From Verrucomicrobiia bacterium (lineage in GTDB: Bacteria; Verrucomicrobiota; Verrucomicrobiia; Limisphaerales; DASXHY01): a stretch of 64,000 nt of DNA. The DNA is taken from the NCBI GenBank assembly GCA_035629175.1, contig DASPIL010000070.1, positions 1 to 64,000 on the forward strand, written 5' to 3'. The position numbers and the translations under genes are program-made. Every line of letters begins with the position of its first letter. The stretch's first letter is position 1. This document shows, piece after piece, positions 28,502-36,588 of the stretch. The notes under the pieces were generated by a model, which had not been told where the DNA came from, did no database searches, and was given only the letters and a program-made list of their open reading frames with translations.

Positions 28502-28949
28502 GTGTGGGCGCGAACCGCTTTACTCACCGACCTGTACCAACTCACCATGGCCTATGGCTGCCTTTGTTCGAAGCGGCATTCCTTGCGTATTTGGATGATG
28601 TTGGATTCTGTTGTGATGTGGATGCCATTCCTGAAGGAACCGTTGTCTTTCCACACCAACCGCTGCTTCGTGTTCAGGGATCGATTCTTCAGGCGCAGCT
28701 GGTAGAAACGGCGTTGCTGAACATTCTCAACTTTAAGACGGCATGCTTGTTGGAGACGCACTTTACGACATGACCCGGGCGGTCCTGGTAAGTGTGTCGA
28801 TCGTTGATCCCCTGGACCCGACACGTCGCAAGCACTTCCCTGCTGAACTGGATCATGAAGATCTGTTGATTCCGGTGATGCGCAATGGACAGCTGGCGTG
28901 TGACTTTAAGACAAAACTGATCCTCGAGAATAAATCAGAGGCCTGTTGA
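28502..28949 (+). pseudogene. pncB: Decayed nicotinate phosphoribosyltransferase gene
   Basis: Three consecutive pieces in three different plus-strand frames read as one NAPRTase. The first (from about 28514) gives ALLTDLYQLTMAYG, the N-terminal signature. The second (about 28580-28740) gives CDVDAIPEGTVVFPHQPLL and then LQAQLVETALLNILNFKT. The third (28743-28949) gives LVGDALYDMTRAVLV, SIVDPLDPTRR and EDLLIPVMRNGQL, matching the C-terminal part. The real enzyme is about 430-490 aa; here about 145 codons remain, so the centre with the catalytic His and the phosphoribosyl site is deleted and at least two frameshifts are present. No intact copy is in the window. Confidence 0.75.
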
Positions 28950-28986
28950 GTCTCGCGTGGAGGAGACAACGTGAAATAATTCTCAC
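28950..28986. promoter_or_regulatory. Inverted repeats upstream of the chemosensory operon
   Basis: GTCTC (28950-28954) pairs with GAGAC (28963-28967), and GTGA (28971-28974) pairs with TCAC (28983-28986) around an AT-rich centre (GTGAAATAATTCTCAC). They lie about 210-250 bases before cheD. They could be operator sites for the operon, but no defined promoter is recognised. Confidence 0.25.
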
Positions 28987-29198
28987 AATTTCATCTCCTT
29001 ACACCTGAATGCCATCAGTCAAGTCGGCCATTGTGGCACCGATAGAACACCGGCTGCATCGATGGGCCGCGAAGCACGAATGGTTAAACTGGAATTTTAT
29101 CTCGAGACGATCTTTGCCAATTCCTTTGGGGATGCAAATTTCCACGTATTGCGAGCTGGCTGAGAGGCAGCTGTTGCCGCCGGGAACTCTTTATCATT

Positions 29199-29717
29199 AT
29201 GTCGCTCGCAGCAAAGTGGGTTATTGCCCCGCCCCGAAAGACGCTCGTCGTGGGGGTGGCGGACATGGCCGCCAGCAATGACCCGGGCGCGGAACTGGTT
29301 ACCTATTCACTGGGATCATGTCTCGGGATCACAGTTTACGATCCTGCAAAAAAGATTGGCGGACTTCTGCATGTCATGCTGCCGGATTCGGCGATTGATC
29401 CCGCGAAGGGGATCGATATGCCATACATGTTCGTCGATACGGGTGTTCCCCGGATGTTCCGCGCTGTGTGCAACCTGGGAGCTGTCCGGGATCGGCTTAT
29501 TATTAAGGTCGCCGGCGGTGCTCAGTTGCTCGACCCCCAGCGGATTTTCAACATCGGCGAGCGGAACAATCGCTGTCTGCGCGACCTGCTTAGCCGGAAC
29601 GGCTACACGATCCACGCGCACGACGTCGGAGGGCCGGCCTCACGGACAATTCGCATGGATATGGGCACTGGCCAAGTCTCGGTCAAGAGCCCGGGAACCG
29701 CTGCATACTTTTTATGA
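29199..29717 (+). CDS. cheD: Chemoreceptor glutamine deamidase CheD
   Basis: A 172-aa enzyme that deamidates Gln on chemoreceptors and can stimulate CheC-type phosphatases. The catalytic Cys is in VTYSLGSCLGITVYDP and the catalytic His in IGGLLHVMLPDS. The rest of the fold is visible as LIIKVAGGAQLL and FNIGERNNRCLRDLL. The length is typical (about 160-200). ATG 29199 is chosen because the conserved VGVADM strand follows shortly. It is the first gene of the plus-strand chemosensory block, and its stop overlaps the next start as ATGA. Confidence 0.93.
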   Translation: MSLAAKWVIAPPRKTLVVGVADMAASNDPGAELVTYSLGSCLGITVYDPAKKIGGLLHVMLPDSAIDPAKGIDMPYMFVDTGVPRMFRAVCNLGAVRDRLIIKVAGGAQLLDPQRIFNIGERNNRCLRDLLSRNGYTIHAHDVGGPASRTIRMDMGTGQVSVKSPGTAAYFL

Positions 29718-30556
29718 CTGCTGAAGAAATGGTTGAACAATCAAAGGACACGCGATTTGCATCGCAGGCGGCCTTGCGCCTCGTGAGTCTGCTGGACCAG
29801 CCCGACGCAGGCAACGACTCGGTCGTCGATATTCTCCGATGCGACAACGTGCTCACGGCGAAGCTGCTGCGCGCTTGCAATTCGCCCTATTTCGGATTCA
29901 GCGAGATCTCCTCAGTCGATCAGGCCGTCATGCTGCTTGGGCACCAACAGATCCTCGAAACGGTGCTCGCCCTTGAGTTCAGCGCGACGATGCAGGTTCC
30001 CCTGCCAGGCTACGCCGTTGAGGCGAAGGAACTCTGGCACCATTCTCTCGCCACTGCGAACGCAGCGGAGCTGATCGCGAAAACGGGAATGATCGATGCC
30101 GAACTCGGGGCAGCGTTCACGGCGGGGTTGCTTCATGACATTGGAAAATTAGTCATGAACCACGTGCTGATCCCGGAGCGTCAGTCGGAAATCCGGAGCC
30201 GCATCAGCGCGGGATCCGCCCGCGTAGTGGCCGAACAGGAAGTTCTTGGAACTGACCATGCGCGAGTGGGCGCGGCATTGCTGCGAAAGTGGAATCTTCC
30301 CGCTGCGATAGTAGAAGCCGTCGAATATCACCATCAGCCGATGCTGAAACCGAGTCCGGGTCTCTCGGCCATCGCCCACATTGCTGACGTTTCAGTGCAC
30401 CTGGCTGGTTCTGCGCCGGGCTGGGATGCTTACGCGATTGCAATCCAGGATGACCTGGCAGAGGAGTTGGGTATTACGCAAGAAAGATTGGAATTGCTCG
30501 TTATTGATGTCCGTGAATCTTTCGCCCGCGTCGAGGAAATGATGAGCATGGTATGA
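29714..30556 (+). CDS. HDOD-domain protein
   Basis: A 280-aa cytoplasmic protein with an HDOD domain at about residues 15-215. It contains VVDILRCDNVLTAKLLRACNS, SSVDQAVMLLGHQQI, the HD-like pair in AGLLHDIGKLVMN, and an extra HH in VEYHHQP. HDOD proteins are non-enzymatic or weakly enzymatic HD relatives that often sit next to chemotaxis or c-di-GMP genes and act as signalling scaffolds. ATGA overlaps at both ends couple it to cheD and cheB, implying a stoichiometric role in this pathway. Confidence 0.88.
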   Translation: MTAEEMVEQSKDTRFASQAALRLVSLLDQPDAGNDSVVDILRCDNVLTAKLLRACNSPYFGFSEISSVDQAVMLLGHQQILETVLALEFSATMQVPLPGYAVEAKELWHHSLATANAAELIAKTGMIDAELGAAFTAGLLHDIGKLVMNHVLIPERQSEIRSRISAGSARVVAEQEVLGTDHARVGAALLRKWNLPAAIVEAVEYHHQPMLKPSPGLSAIAHIADVSVHLAGSAPGWDAYAIAIQDDLAEELGITQERLELLVIDVRESFARVEEMMSMV

Positions 30557-31662
30557 TTGCCGCCCGAAAAATTCGTGTTCTCATTGTTGACGATTCAGCC
30601 GTGGTCCGGCGCGCCATTTCCGATGCGCTGTCGCGGGATCCGGAGATCGAGGTGGCGGGAACCGCATGCGACCCTTACGTCGCCCGCGATAAGATTCTCG
30701 AGTTGAATCCCGACGTAATGACCCTCGATATCGAGATGCCACGAATGGACGGGCTGACCTTCCTGCGCGTGCTGCAACAGCATCGGCCCATCCCGGTTGT
30801 GGTGGTGAGTTCCCTGACCCAGGCGGGATCGAGTGCAGCCCTTGCGGCATTGGACGCCGGGGCCGTCGATGTGCTAGCGAAGCCGGGATCGGCGTGGAGC
30901 ATCGGAAATTTAGGTGAACAACTGGCGCATCGGGTCAAAGGAGCGGCGAGGGCCCGGTTCGGAACCCTGCCTCGCACCGTTGCCGCGCCGGATGCGCCGC
31001 CCATACTCTCCGCCGGAAAATTTAATCCCCGTCAACTTGTGGTTTTGGGAGCCTCAACCGGGGGAACCGAGGCAATCAAAAGAGTTCTTACGCAGCTGCC
31101 TGCGGGACTCCCGGGGATCTGCATCGTGCAGCACATTCCCGCAGTTTTCTCGAAGGCCTTTGCAGACCGCCTGAATGACTGTTGCGCAATGGAGGTGAGG
31201 GAGGCAGCTCACGGTGACGAAGTGAAGCCTGGCCGGGTATTGATAGCTCCTGGAGACTACCATATGGCTTTGGAATGGAACGGCGGGCATTACACTGCCC
31301 GGCTGCATCAGGGCCCCCCCTTGCATTACACGCGCCCCGCGGTCGATGTTCTTTTCAACTCGGCAGCGGCCTGCGCCGGTTCGCACGCGGTGACCGTCCT
31401 GTTGACTGGCATGGGTTCCGACGGTGCCCAAGGAATGAAGAAACTGAAAGCCGCAGGCTCCCAAACGATTGCCCAAGACGAATCGACCTGTGTTGTTTAC
31501 GGCATGCCGCGCGCAGCGGTGGATTTGGGCGTAGTCGATAAGGTACTGCCGCTCGACAATATTCCTTCTGCCATCATCCGCGCACTGGAATACAATTCAC
31601 ACACGATCCCGCGGCATGCCCCCACGCCGGAGTCGTTCAACAGCACCCCGGCGGCAAAGTAA
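30553..31662 (+). CDS. cheB: Chemotaxis response regulator protein-glutamate methylesterase CheB
   Basis: A 369-aa protein. The receiver domain (about 6-125) has D59 in VMTLDIEMPRMDGLTFL and is linked to a methylesterase domain. The catalytic triad is visible: S168 in LVVLGASTGGTEAI, H194 in IVQHIPAVFS and D290 in TGMGSDGAQGMKKL. It removes methyl groups from chemoreceptors for adaptation and opposes CheR. It overlaps the HDOD gene (ATGA) and ends 2 bases before cheX. Confidence 0.96.
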   Translation: MIAARKIRVLIVDDSAVVRRAISDALSRDPEIEVAGTACDPYVARDKILELNPDVMTLDIEMPRMDGLTFLRVLQQHRPIPVVVVSSLTQAGSSAALAALDAGAVDVLAKPGSAWSIGNLGEQLAHRVKGAARARFGTLPRTVAAPDAPPILSAGKFNPRQLVVLGASTGGTEAIKRVLTQLPAGLPGICIVQHIPAVFSKAFADRLNDCCAMEVREAAHGDEVKPGRVLIAPGDYHMALEWNGGHYTARLHQGPPLHYTRPAVDVLFNSAAACAGSHAVTVLLTGMGSDGAQGMKKLKAAGSQTIAQDESTCVVYGMPRAAVDLGVVDKVLPLDNIPSAIIRALEYNSHTIPRHAPTPESFNSTPAAK

Positions 31663-31664
31663 TT

Positions 31665-32153
31665 ATGAATCAAACTTTGGATCTCTCAGGCATTCGCAAT
31701 TTCATGAAGGGCCACTTGACGGAAGTGTTCACCACCATGCTCTCGCAGGATGCCGTGCTCACCCCTGAACAGGACGTTCCGAAAATCACGGACCGTGTCA
31801 GCGGATCGGTCGGTTTCGGCGGAGACGACATCAACGGGGCGGTGTATCTTCACATGTCAGCTTCCTTTGCATCACGCGCTGCAAGCGTCATGCTGGGGCT
31901 TCCCGCCGAGGAGCCACCCGGTGATGCGGAGGTGAATGACGTTGTCGGTGAGGTTTCTAATATGCTGGCTGGCGGATTGAAGTCATGGCTGTGTGATACG
32001 GGAGCGCCGTGCGCGATCAGCACCCCGGGCATCATTCGTGGCGCATCATTTCAAATTGAGCCCATGCCAGGAGTCGAACAGACGATTCTCGTATTCCAAT
32101 GCAACAGTGATTTCGTTGTCGTGGAGGTTCACGTCAAATTTAACAACCGGTAA
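31665..32153 (+). CDS. cheX: CheX/CheC-like CheY-P phosphatase
   Basis: A 162-aa protein of the CheC-CheX fold. The phosphatase signature D-x3-E-x2-N is present in VNDVVGEVSNMLAGGLKSWL, with the Pro 22 residues after the Asn (STPGII), as in active members. N-terminal strands include SGSVGFGGDDINGAVYLHM. It should dephosphorylate CheY-P and so terminate signalling. It is next to cheY. The residues needed for activity are all present. Confidence 0.88.
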   Translation: MNQTLDLSGIRNFMKGHLTEVFTTMLSQDAVLTPEQDVPKITDRVSGSVGFGGDDINGAVYLHMSASFASRAASVMLGLPAEEPPGDAEVNDVVGEVSNMLAGGLKSWLCDTGAPCAISTPGIIRGASFQIEPMPGVEQTILVFQCNSDFVVVEVHVKFNNR

Positions 32154-32158
32154 TTGCC

Positions 32159-32542
32159 ATGAAAATTCTGAGTGTCGATGACAGCCGAACGATCCGGATC
32201 ATTGTGAAACGGGCGTTCCAGAACTACGACTGCACATTTTGCGAAGCGACCAACGGCGAGGAAGGGCTCGCAGCGGCGGCTAAGGAAAACCCGGACATCA
32301 TCATCCTGGACGTCACCATGCCCGTCATGGATGGCGTGACGATGCTGACTAAATTGAAGGAGGATCCTGCGCTGAAAGCCATCCCCGTCATCATGCTGAC
32401 GGCCGAGTCAGGACGTGAAAATGTGCTGCAGATCGCGAAGCTGGGTGTGCGGGATTATCTGGTCAAACCGTTCAAGGAAACCGAGCTGATCGAAAAAGTC
32501 AGCCGGATCATCAATCTGCAGAAAAAGGCGCCTGCCGCCTGA
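32159..32542 (+). CDS. cheY: Chemotaxis-type response regulator CheY
   Basis: A 127-aa single receiver domain with ILSVDDSRTIRIIVKRA (acidic pair), phospho-acceptor D51 in DIIILDVTMPVMDGVTML, MLTAESGRENV (switch Thr) and YLVKPFKETEL (Lys). It is the probable phosphorylation target of CheA and substrate of the neighbouring CheX. Its output, whether flagellar motor, pilus or a regulator, is not encoded nearby. It lies 5 bases after cheX. Confidence 0.93.
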   Translation: MKILSVDDSRTIRIIVKRAFQNYDCTFCEATNGEEGLAAAAKENPDIIILDVTMPVMDGVTMLTKLKEDPALKAIPVIMLTAESGRENVLQIAKLGVRDYLVKPFKETELIEKVSRIINLQKKAPAA

Positions 32543-32565
32543 ACGGGCGAAGCCGTCAAACAACT

Positions 32566-33297
32566 ATGCAAAAAGCAACAGAGTATCAGGAACTTGCAAA
32601 GAGGTACGGTTTCGCTCCCATACCCGAAAGTGTCTTGCAGTTAACCCAGTTGGTTTCGCGACAGGATGCCGATCTGGACGACGTGGCGAAGCTCGTGGAT
32701 AAGGATCCGAGCCTTCGCGCCAGGTTGCTCCGCGTCGCCAATCCGGACGCCGAGGACGAATCGGATTACTCAATCGATACTGTCGAGGCCGCATTGATGC
32801 GAAGCGGCCTCGGGTGCGCGCTGCTTCTCGCAATGGGCACACCGCTCGCTCAGGCGCTGATGCGCGCTTTTCAGGCGATGATGTCGAAAAAATTGGAAGC
32901 CGTGGATCGCAATTCCGTTCCTACGCTCCAGGGCGACCATGTTTTAGGGACGATTGGTTTCTCAGGCAAGGCGGTAGGTTCTGTTTATCTGCGCCTGAGC
33001 ACGGAATCGGCTCAGAATATCGCCGCTACAATCCTCGGCGCCGATCCGAATGAGACTCTTGATGCGTCGGAGATCAACGACGTGATCGGAGAATTGCTCA
33101 ACATCATGACGGGTAATTTCAAATCCAACCTGTGCGACGCAGGGCTGGACTGCAGGCTGTCGGTTCCCACGGTCACCTGTTCGGCAGATCTCCACACGCC
33201 AACCAGCCGCGGAGGAGGTCTGGAGCGGATGGCTTTCCGGTCAGGTGCAATTTCCCTGTTTGTAGACGTCACGGTCAACCCGTGGGGCGCCGATTAA
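32566..33297 (+). CDS. HDOD-like N-terminal domain fused to a CheX phosphatase domain
   Basis: A 243-aa protein of unusual build. Residues about 1-90 match the start of an HDOD domain (YGFAPIPESVLQLTQLVSR, DVAKLVDKDPSLRARLLRVAN, SIDTVEAALMRSGLG) but stop before the HD residues. Residues about 105-240 form a CheX-type domain (LGTIGFSGKAVGSVYLRLS), with the phosphatase motif in INDVIGELLNIMTGNFKSNL and the Pro 22 residues after Asn (LSVPTV). The active-site pattern is the same as in the stand-alone CheX at 31665. It could be a localised or regulated CheY-P phosphatase. It is in the operon between cheY and cheR. Confidence 0.8.
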   Translation: MQKATEYQELAKRYGFAPIPESVLQLTQLVSRQDADLDDVAKLVDKDPSLRARLLRVANPDAEDESDYSIDTVEAALMRSGLGCALLLAMGTPLAQALMRAFQAMMSKKLEAVDRNSVPTLQGDHVLGTIGFSGKAVGSVYLRLSTESAQNIAATILGADPNETLDASEINDVIGELLNIMTGNFKSNLCDAGLDCRLSVPTVTCSADLHTPTSRGGGLERMAFRSGAISLFVDVTVNPWGAD

Positions 33298-33315
33298 CGT
33301 TTAGCAAATACCCCT

Positions 33316-34164
33316 ATGGAACGAACCTTTGGCTCCAGCCCCCTGGCGGATGAAGATTATCACTTCATTTGCAAGGTGGTGTACGACCAAAGCCGCATCC
33401 ATCTTGGAAAGGACAAGAAGACGCTTGTGAGTTCGCGACTCGCAAAGCGCTTGCATCACCTTCAGCTTCCAAACTATGGCGAGTATTGCAGGCTGCTGCG
33501 CTCATCTGAAGGCAGCGACGAAGTTCGTTTTCTGATCGATCGAATCTCCACGAACCACACCCATTTTTTCCGCGAGATAAGGCACTTTGATTTCCTGCGC
33601 CAGACTGCCATTCCGCAGTGGAGCGCTAGATTGTCATCGAGACGGGAAACCTTTCGTCTGTGGAGCGCCGCGTGTTCCACGGGAGAAGAGCCCTTTTCAC
33701 TGGCCATTCATCTTGCCGAACATTACCAGCCGGCAGATCCGGCGGCATGGTTCATCGAGGGCACCGACATTTCGACGCGGGTGCTCGAGCAGGCGAAGGG
33801 TGCGATCTACAGTACCGAACACGCGGGAGCGGTTGGGCCGGAGCTGCTGAGGAAGTATTTCCAGAAAGGCACGGGAAAGTGGGATGGATACTTTCGAGTG
33901 AAGGAGTCCCTCCGGAGGTGCGTCCGCTTTCATCATTTGAACCTTCTAGAGGGAAAGTATCCATTCGTGGAATTGTTTCATGTGATCCTCTGCCGAAACG
34001 TCATGATTTACTTCGACAAGCCAACGCAGGAGGATTTGATTGCGCGTCTCACGGAACGCCTTGCTCCGGGCGGCTATTTGCTTGTTGGGCATTCAGAAAG
34101 CCTCAGCGGAATCCGGCATTCTCTGCGCCTTGTCCAACCCGCCGTTTACCTGAAACAGGCCTGA
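33316..34164 (+). CDS. cheR: Chemotaxis protein methyltransferase CheR
   Basis: A 282-aa SAM-dependent enzyme that methylates glutamates on chemoreceptors. The N-terminal helical domain contains YDQSRIHLGKDKKTLVSSRLAKR and ISTNHTHFFREIRHF. The SAM-binding domain has LWSAACSTGEEPFSLAI (motif I), IEGTDISTRVLEQA, FHVILCRNVMIYFDKP and LAPGGYLLVGHSESL. There are no C-terminal TPR repeats. It lies 18 bases after the fusion gene and is followed by a weak hairpin. Confidence 0.96.
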   Translation: MERTFGSSPLADEDYHFICKVVYDQSRIHLGKDKKTLVSSRLAKRLHHLQLPNYGEYCRLLRSSEGSDEVRFLIDRISTNHTHFFREIRHFDFLRQTAIPQWSARLSSRRETFRLWSAACSTGEEPFSLAIHLAEHYQPADPAAWFIEGTDISTRVLEQAKGAIYSTEHAGAVGPELLRKYFQKGTGKWDGYFRVKESLRRCVRFHHLNLLEGKYPFVELFHVILCRNVMIYFDKPTQEDLIARLTERLAPGGYLLVGHSESLSGIRHSLRLVQPAVYLKQA

Positions 34165-34208
34165 AGTTCCGCATCTTCGAGAGCAGGGCAAAATAGGTGC
34201 TTTCCTTC

Positions 34209-34229
34209 ACAAGATATGTCCTTGTTTTT
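34209..34229 (+). terminator. Weak hairpin with T-tract after cheR
   Basis: ACAAG (34209-34213) pairs with CTTGT (34221-34225) across 7 nt and is followed by a short T-run on the plus strand. The stem is only 5 bp, so at best it is a partial terminator between cheR and cheA. Confidence 0.25.
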
Positions 34230-34334
34230 CAAAAGAGCGTTTTACTCATTCCGCCGATCTTTTCATTGTTGCACCGTCAGTGTGCGCGTCCGACATTCGG
34301 GTAATCCCGACGCTACGCTGAAACTTAGAAACAA

Positions 34335-36458
34335 ATGAAAAATCCTGACCAACTGGTTCGATTGCTCGATGCGCTTGGGATGGAGATCGTCACCGCTCAA
34401 GCCGGCTCCACAGAAGGACAGTTTCCGATCCTTGACCTGCTCGGCAATCTGAGGGATTCGGCAGGGGACAATCCAGTGCTCCGCACCCGCAGTGCTGAGG
34501 CGTGGGAACGCATGGTCACTGTGGTCGAATCGGGAAAACCATTTTCCGATGCTGACATACAGTGGCTGAACAATCTGCTGATGGATTTTCAAAAGGGCAT
34601 TTCTCCCGCGGGAAGCGACGACGGTTTCCAGTCCGAGAAACCTTCGCCCGTCGCGCCTCCCAAGCCTCCGCCCACCCCTTCGGAGTCGCCGGATGAGCAG
34701 CCGATCACATTGAACATGGCCGGGGATGGCGATCTCTTGCGTGAGTTTGTCACGGAATCGCGGGAACATCTCGACAACATCGAACAGGGCGTCCTTGTTC
34801 TCGAAAATCAGCCGGCAGATTCCGAGACGTTGAACACTGTTTTCCGCGCATTTCATACCTTCAAGGGCGGCGCTGGATTTCTAAACCTTATTCCTATCAA
34901 TCGCCTCGCGCACGTTCTGGAATCGCTTCTTGACCTGGCTCGGCAGAACAAGCTGGTGATAGATGCAGCTGTGATCGAGCTGATTTTGGAAGGACGCGAC
35001 GTGCTGCGACAGTTCCTCGATGAGATTGATGGGCAGTTGAGCGGTGCGAAACCCGTCCGCGCCATTTTGATCCCGGTTGCGCGTTTAAAGGCAGAAGTGC
35101 AGGAGCTCATCGAACGCGTGCAGAGTGGCTCGATGATTCCTTCCGGTGCGAGGAAACCCGCGGATTCCGCCCCGCGGGTCGAAGCTCGCGGGAACGCCAG
35201 CGAGGCTCCGGCTGCGACTCCAGCAAGTATTCCTGCGGCGCCAGGCGCAAGTCCCGCGCCGGCGAATCAACCTTCCGCAAAGCAGGGCGCTGAGCATGGC
35301 GGCATGATCAAAGTGGATACTGCCAAGCTGGATGGGTTGCTGGACCTTGTCGGGGAGATGGTGATTGCGCAGTCACTTGTGAGCCAGGACCTCACGGAGG
35401 TTCCGGCTCTGGATCCCCAGTTCGCCCGCAACATGGCCCAGTTGGGCAGAATCACACGCGAGCTCCAACGCGTAAGCATGTCGCTTCGAATGGTTCCCAT
35501 CCGAGGCGTATTTCAAAAGATGGCGCGTGTTGTCCGTGACCTCAGCGCCAAGCAGAACAAGAAGGTTCAGTTCATCACCACAGGCGAAGACACAGAATTG
35601 GATCGCAGCGTGGTGGAGGAATTGAATGACCCGCTCCTGCACATGATCCGAAACTCGATGGATCATGGCATCGAGTCTGCCGAAAAGCGGGTCGCCGAGG
35701 GCAAGCCGCCAGTGGGCACGCTCACCTTGCGCGCATACCATCAGGGCGGCAGCATCGTGGTCGAAATCGAAGACGATGGCGCTGGACTGAAAAAGGAGCG
35801 GATCCTCGCAAAGGCGATCGAACGGGGATTGACCACAGCCGGGACGCAACATTCCGACGAGGAGATTTTCGCGTTTATATTCGCTGCCGGATTTTCAACG
35901 GCTGAAGCCGTGACCGATCTCTCCGGACGTGGCGTTGGGCTTGATGTCGTTCAACGCAACATCGAGAAATTGCGCGGGTCCGTCGATATTTCATCAACCG
36001 CTGGCAAGGGCACGCTTTTCAAGATTACGCTGCCGCTGACGCTGGCAATAATCGATGGTCTCATTGTGAGGGTTGGGAATGAGCGTTATGTGATTCCCAC
36101 GCTGTCCGTGCGTGAATCGTTCCGCCCGCAGCCCGACATGATTTCAAGCGTGCATGGGCGGGCCGAGCTAGTGAACGTTCGGGGCCGGTTGATTCCCCTG
36201 TTGCGCTTGCACCAGTTATTTGGAATCACGCCCGCGTCAACTGATCCGGCGGACAACATCGTCGTCGTTGCGCAATGCGGGACCAAGTTGCGTTGCCTCC
36301 TCGTCGACAGCCTCCTCCACAAACAGGAAGTTGTTATTAAGAATCTGAACGAGATCATGATTCACAAGAACCCGGCACTCGCCGGAGCCGCGATTCTTGG
36401 CGACGGCAGAGTGGGCCTGATTCTCGATGTGAATTCGCTGGTGCACCTGCAGGACTGA
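34335..36458 (+). CDS. cheA: Chemotaxis histidine kinase CheA
   Basis: A 707-aa multidomain kinase. Residues 1-125 are a non-standard N-terminal region ending in a Pro-rich linker (VAPPKPPPTPSESPD). The HPt domain (about 128-230) has H174 in VFRAFHTFKGGAGFLNL. A second Pro/Ala linker precedes the dimerisation helix pair (DTAKLDGLLDLVGEMVIAQ). The ATPase domain has HMIRNSMDHGIES and IEDDGAGLKKERI. A CheW-like domain is C-terminal (VNVRGRLIPLLRLHQLFG). No CheY-binding P2 domain is obvious. It sits 170 bases after cheR. Confidence 0.95.
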   Translation: MKNPDQLVRLLDALGMEIVTAQAGSTEGQFPILDLLGNLRDSAGDNPVLRTRSAEAWERMVTVVESGKPFSDADIQWLNNLLMDFQKGISPAGSDDGFQSEKPSPVAPPKPPPTPSESPDEQPITLNMAGDGDLLREFVTESREHLDNIEQGVLVLENQPADSETLNTVFRAFHTFKGGAGFLNLIPINRLAHVLESLLDLARQNKLVIDAAVIELILEGRDVLRQFLDEIDGQLSGAKPVRAILIPVARLKAEVQELIERVQSGSMIPSGARKPADSAPRVEARGNASEAPAATPASIPAAPGASPAPANQPSAKQGAEHGGMIKVDTAKLDGLLDLVGEMVIAQSLVSQDLTEVPALDPQFARNMAQLGRITRELQRVSMSLRMVPIRGVFQKMARVVRDLSAKQNKKVQFITTGEDTELDRSVVEELNDPLLHMIRNSMDHGIESAEKRVAEGKPPVGTLTLRAYHQGGSIVVEIEDDGAGLKKERILAKAIERGLTTAGTQHSDEEIFAFIFAAGFSTAEAVTDLSGRGVGLDVVQRNIEKLRGSVDISSTAGKGTLFKITLPLTLAIIDGLIVRVGNERYVIPTLSVRESFRPQPDMISSVHGRAELVNVRGRLIPLLRLHQLFGITPASTDPADNIVVVAQCGTKLRCLLVDSLLHKQEVVIKNLNEIMIHKNPALAGAAILGDGRVGLILDVNSLVHLQD

Positions 36459-36532
36459 GCGGCTGCTCTACCGAAGCGGCCGGGAACGCTTTGATGTTCC
36501 AAATCCAGCCGGAAAGTTCCTCGCTGCTTATT

Positions 36533-36574
36533 AAAAACGGCGAAGCGTTCCCAGCGAACGTCTTCACCGTTTTT
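36533..36574. terminator. Bidirectional terminator between cheA and the barrel gene
   Basis: AAAAACGGCGAAGCGTTC (36533-36550) pairs with GAACGTCTTCACCGTTTTT (36556-36574) with one mismatch and one bulge. The A-run and T-run flanking the GC-rich stem give a U-tract on both strands. It lies in the 130-base gap between the convergent ends of the two chemosensory blocks. Confidence 0.85.
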
Positions 36575-36588
36575 CGCGCCGACCCAGC

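Noticed and set aside
29009-29281. 90-codon frame upstream of and overlapping the cheD start
   Set aside because: It overlaps CheD in a different frame and shows no motif; CheD homology starts right after ATG 29199.
32566-32860. Initially read as a full second HDOD protein
   Set aside because: The HD residues and the second half of the HDOD domain are missing; the remainder is clearly CheX, so it is annotated as a fusion.
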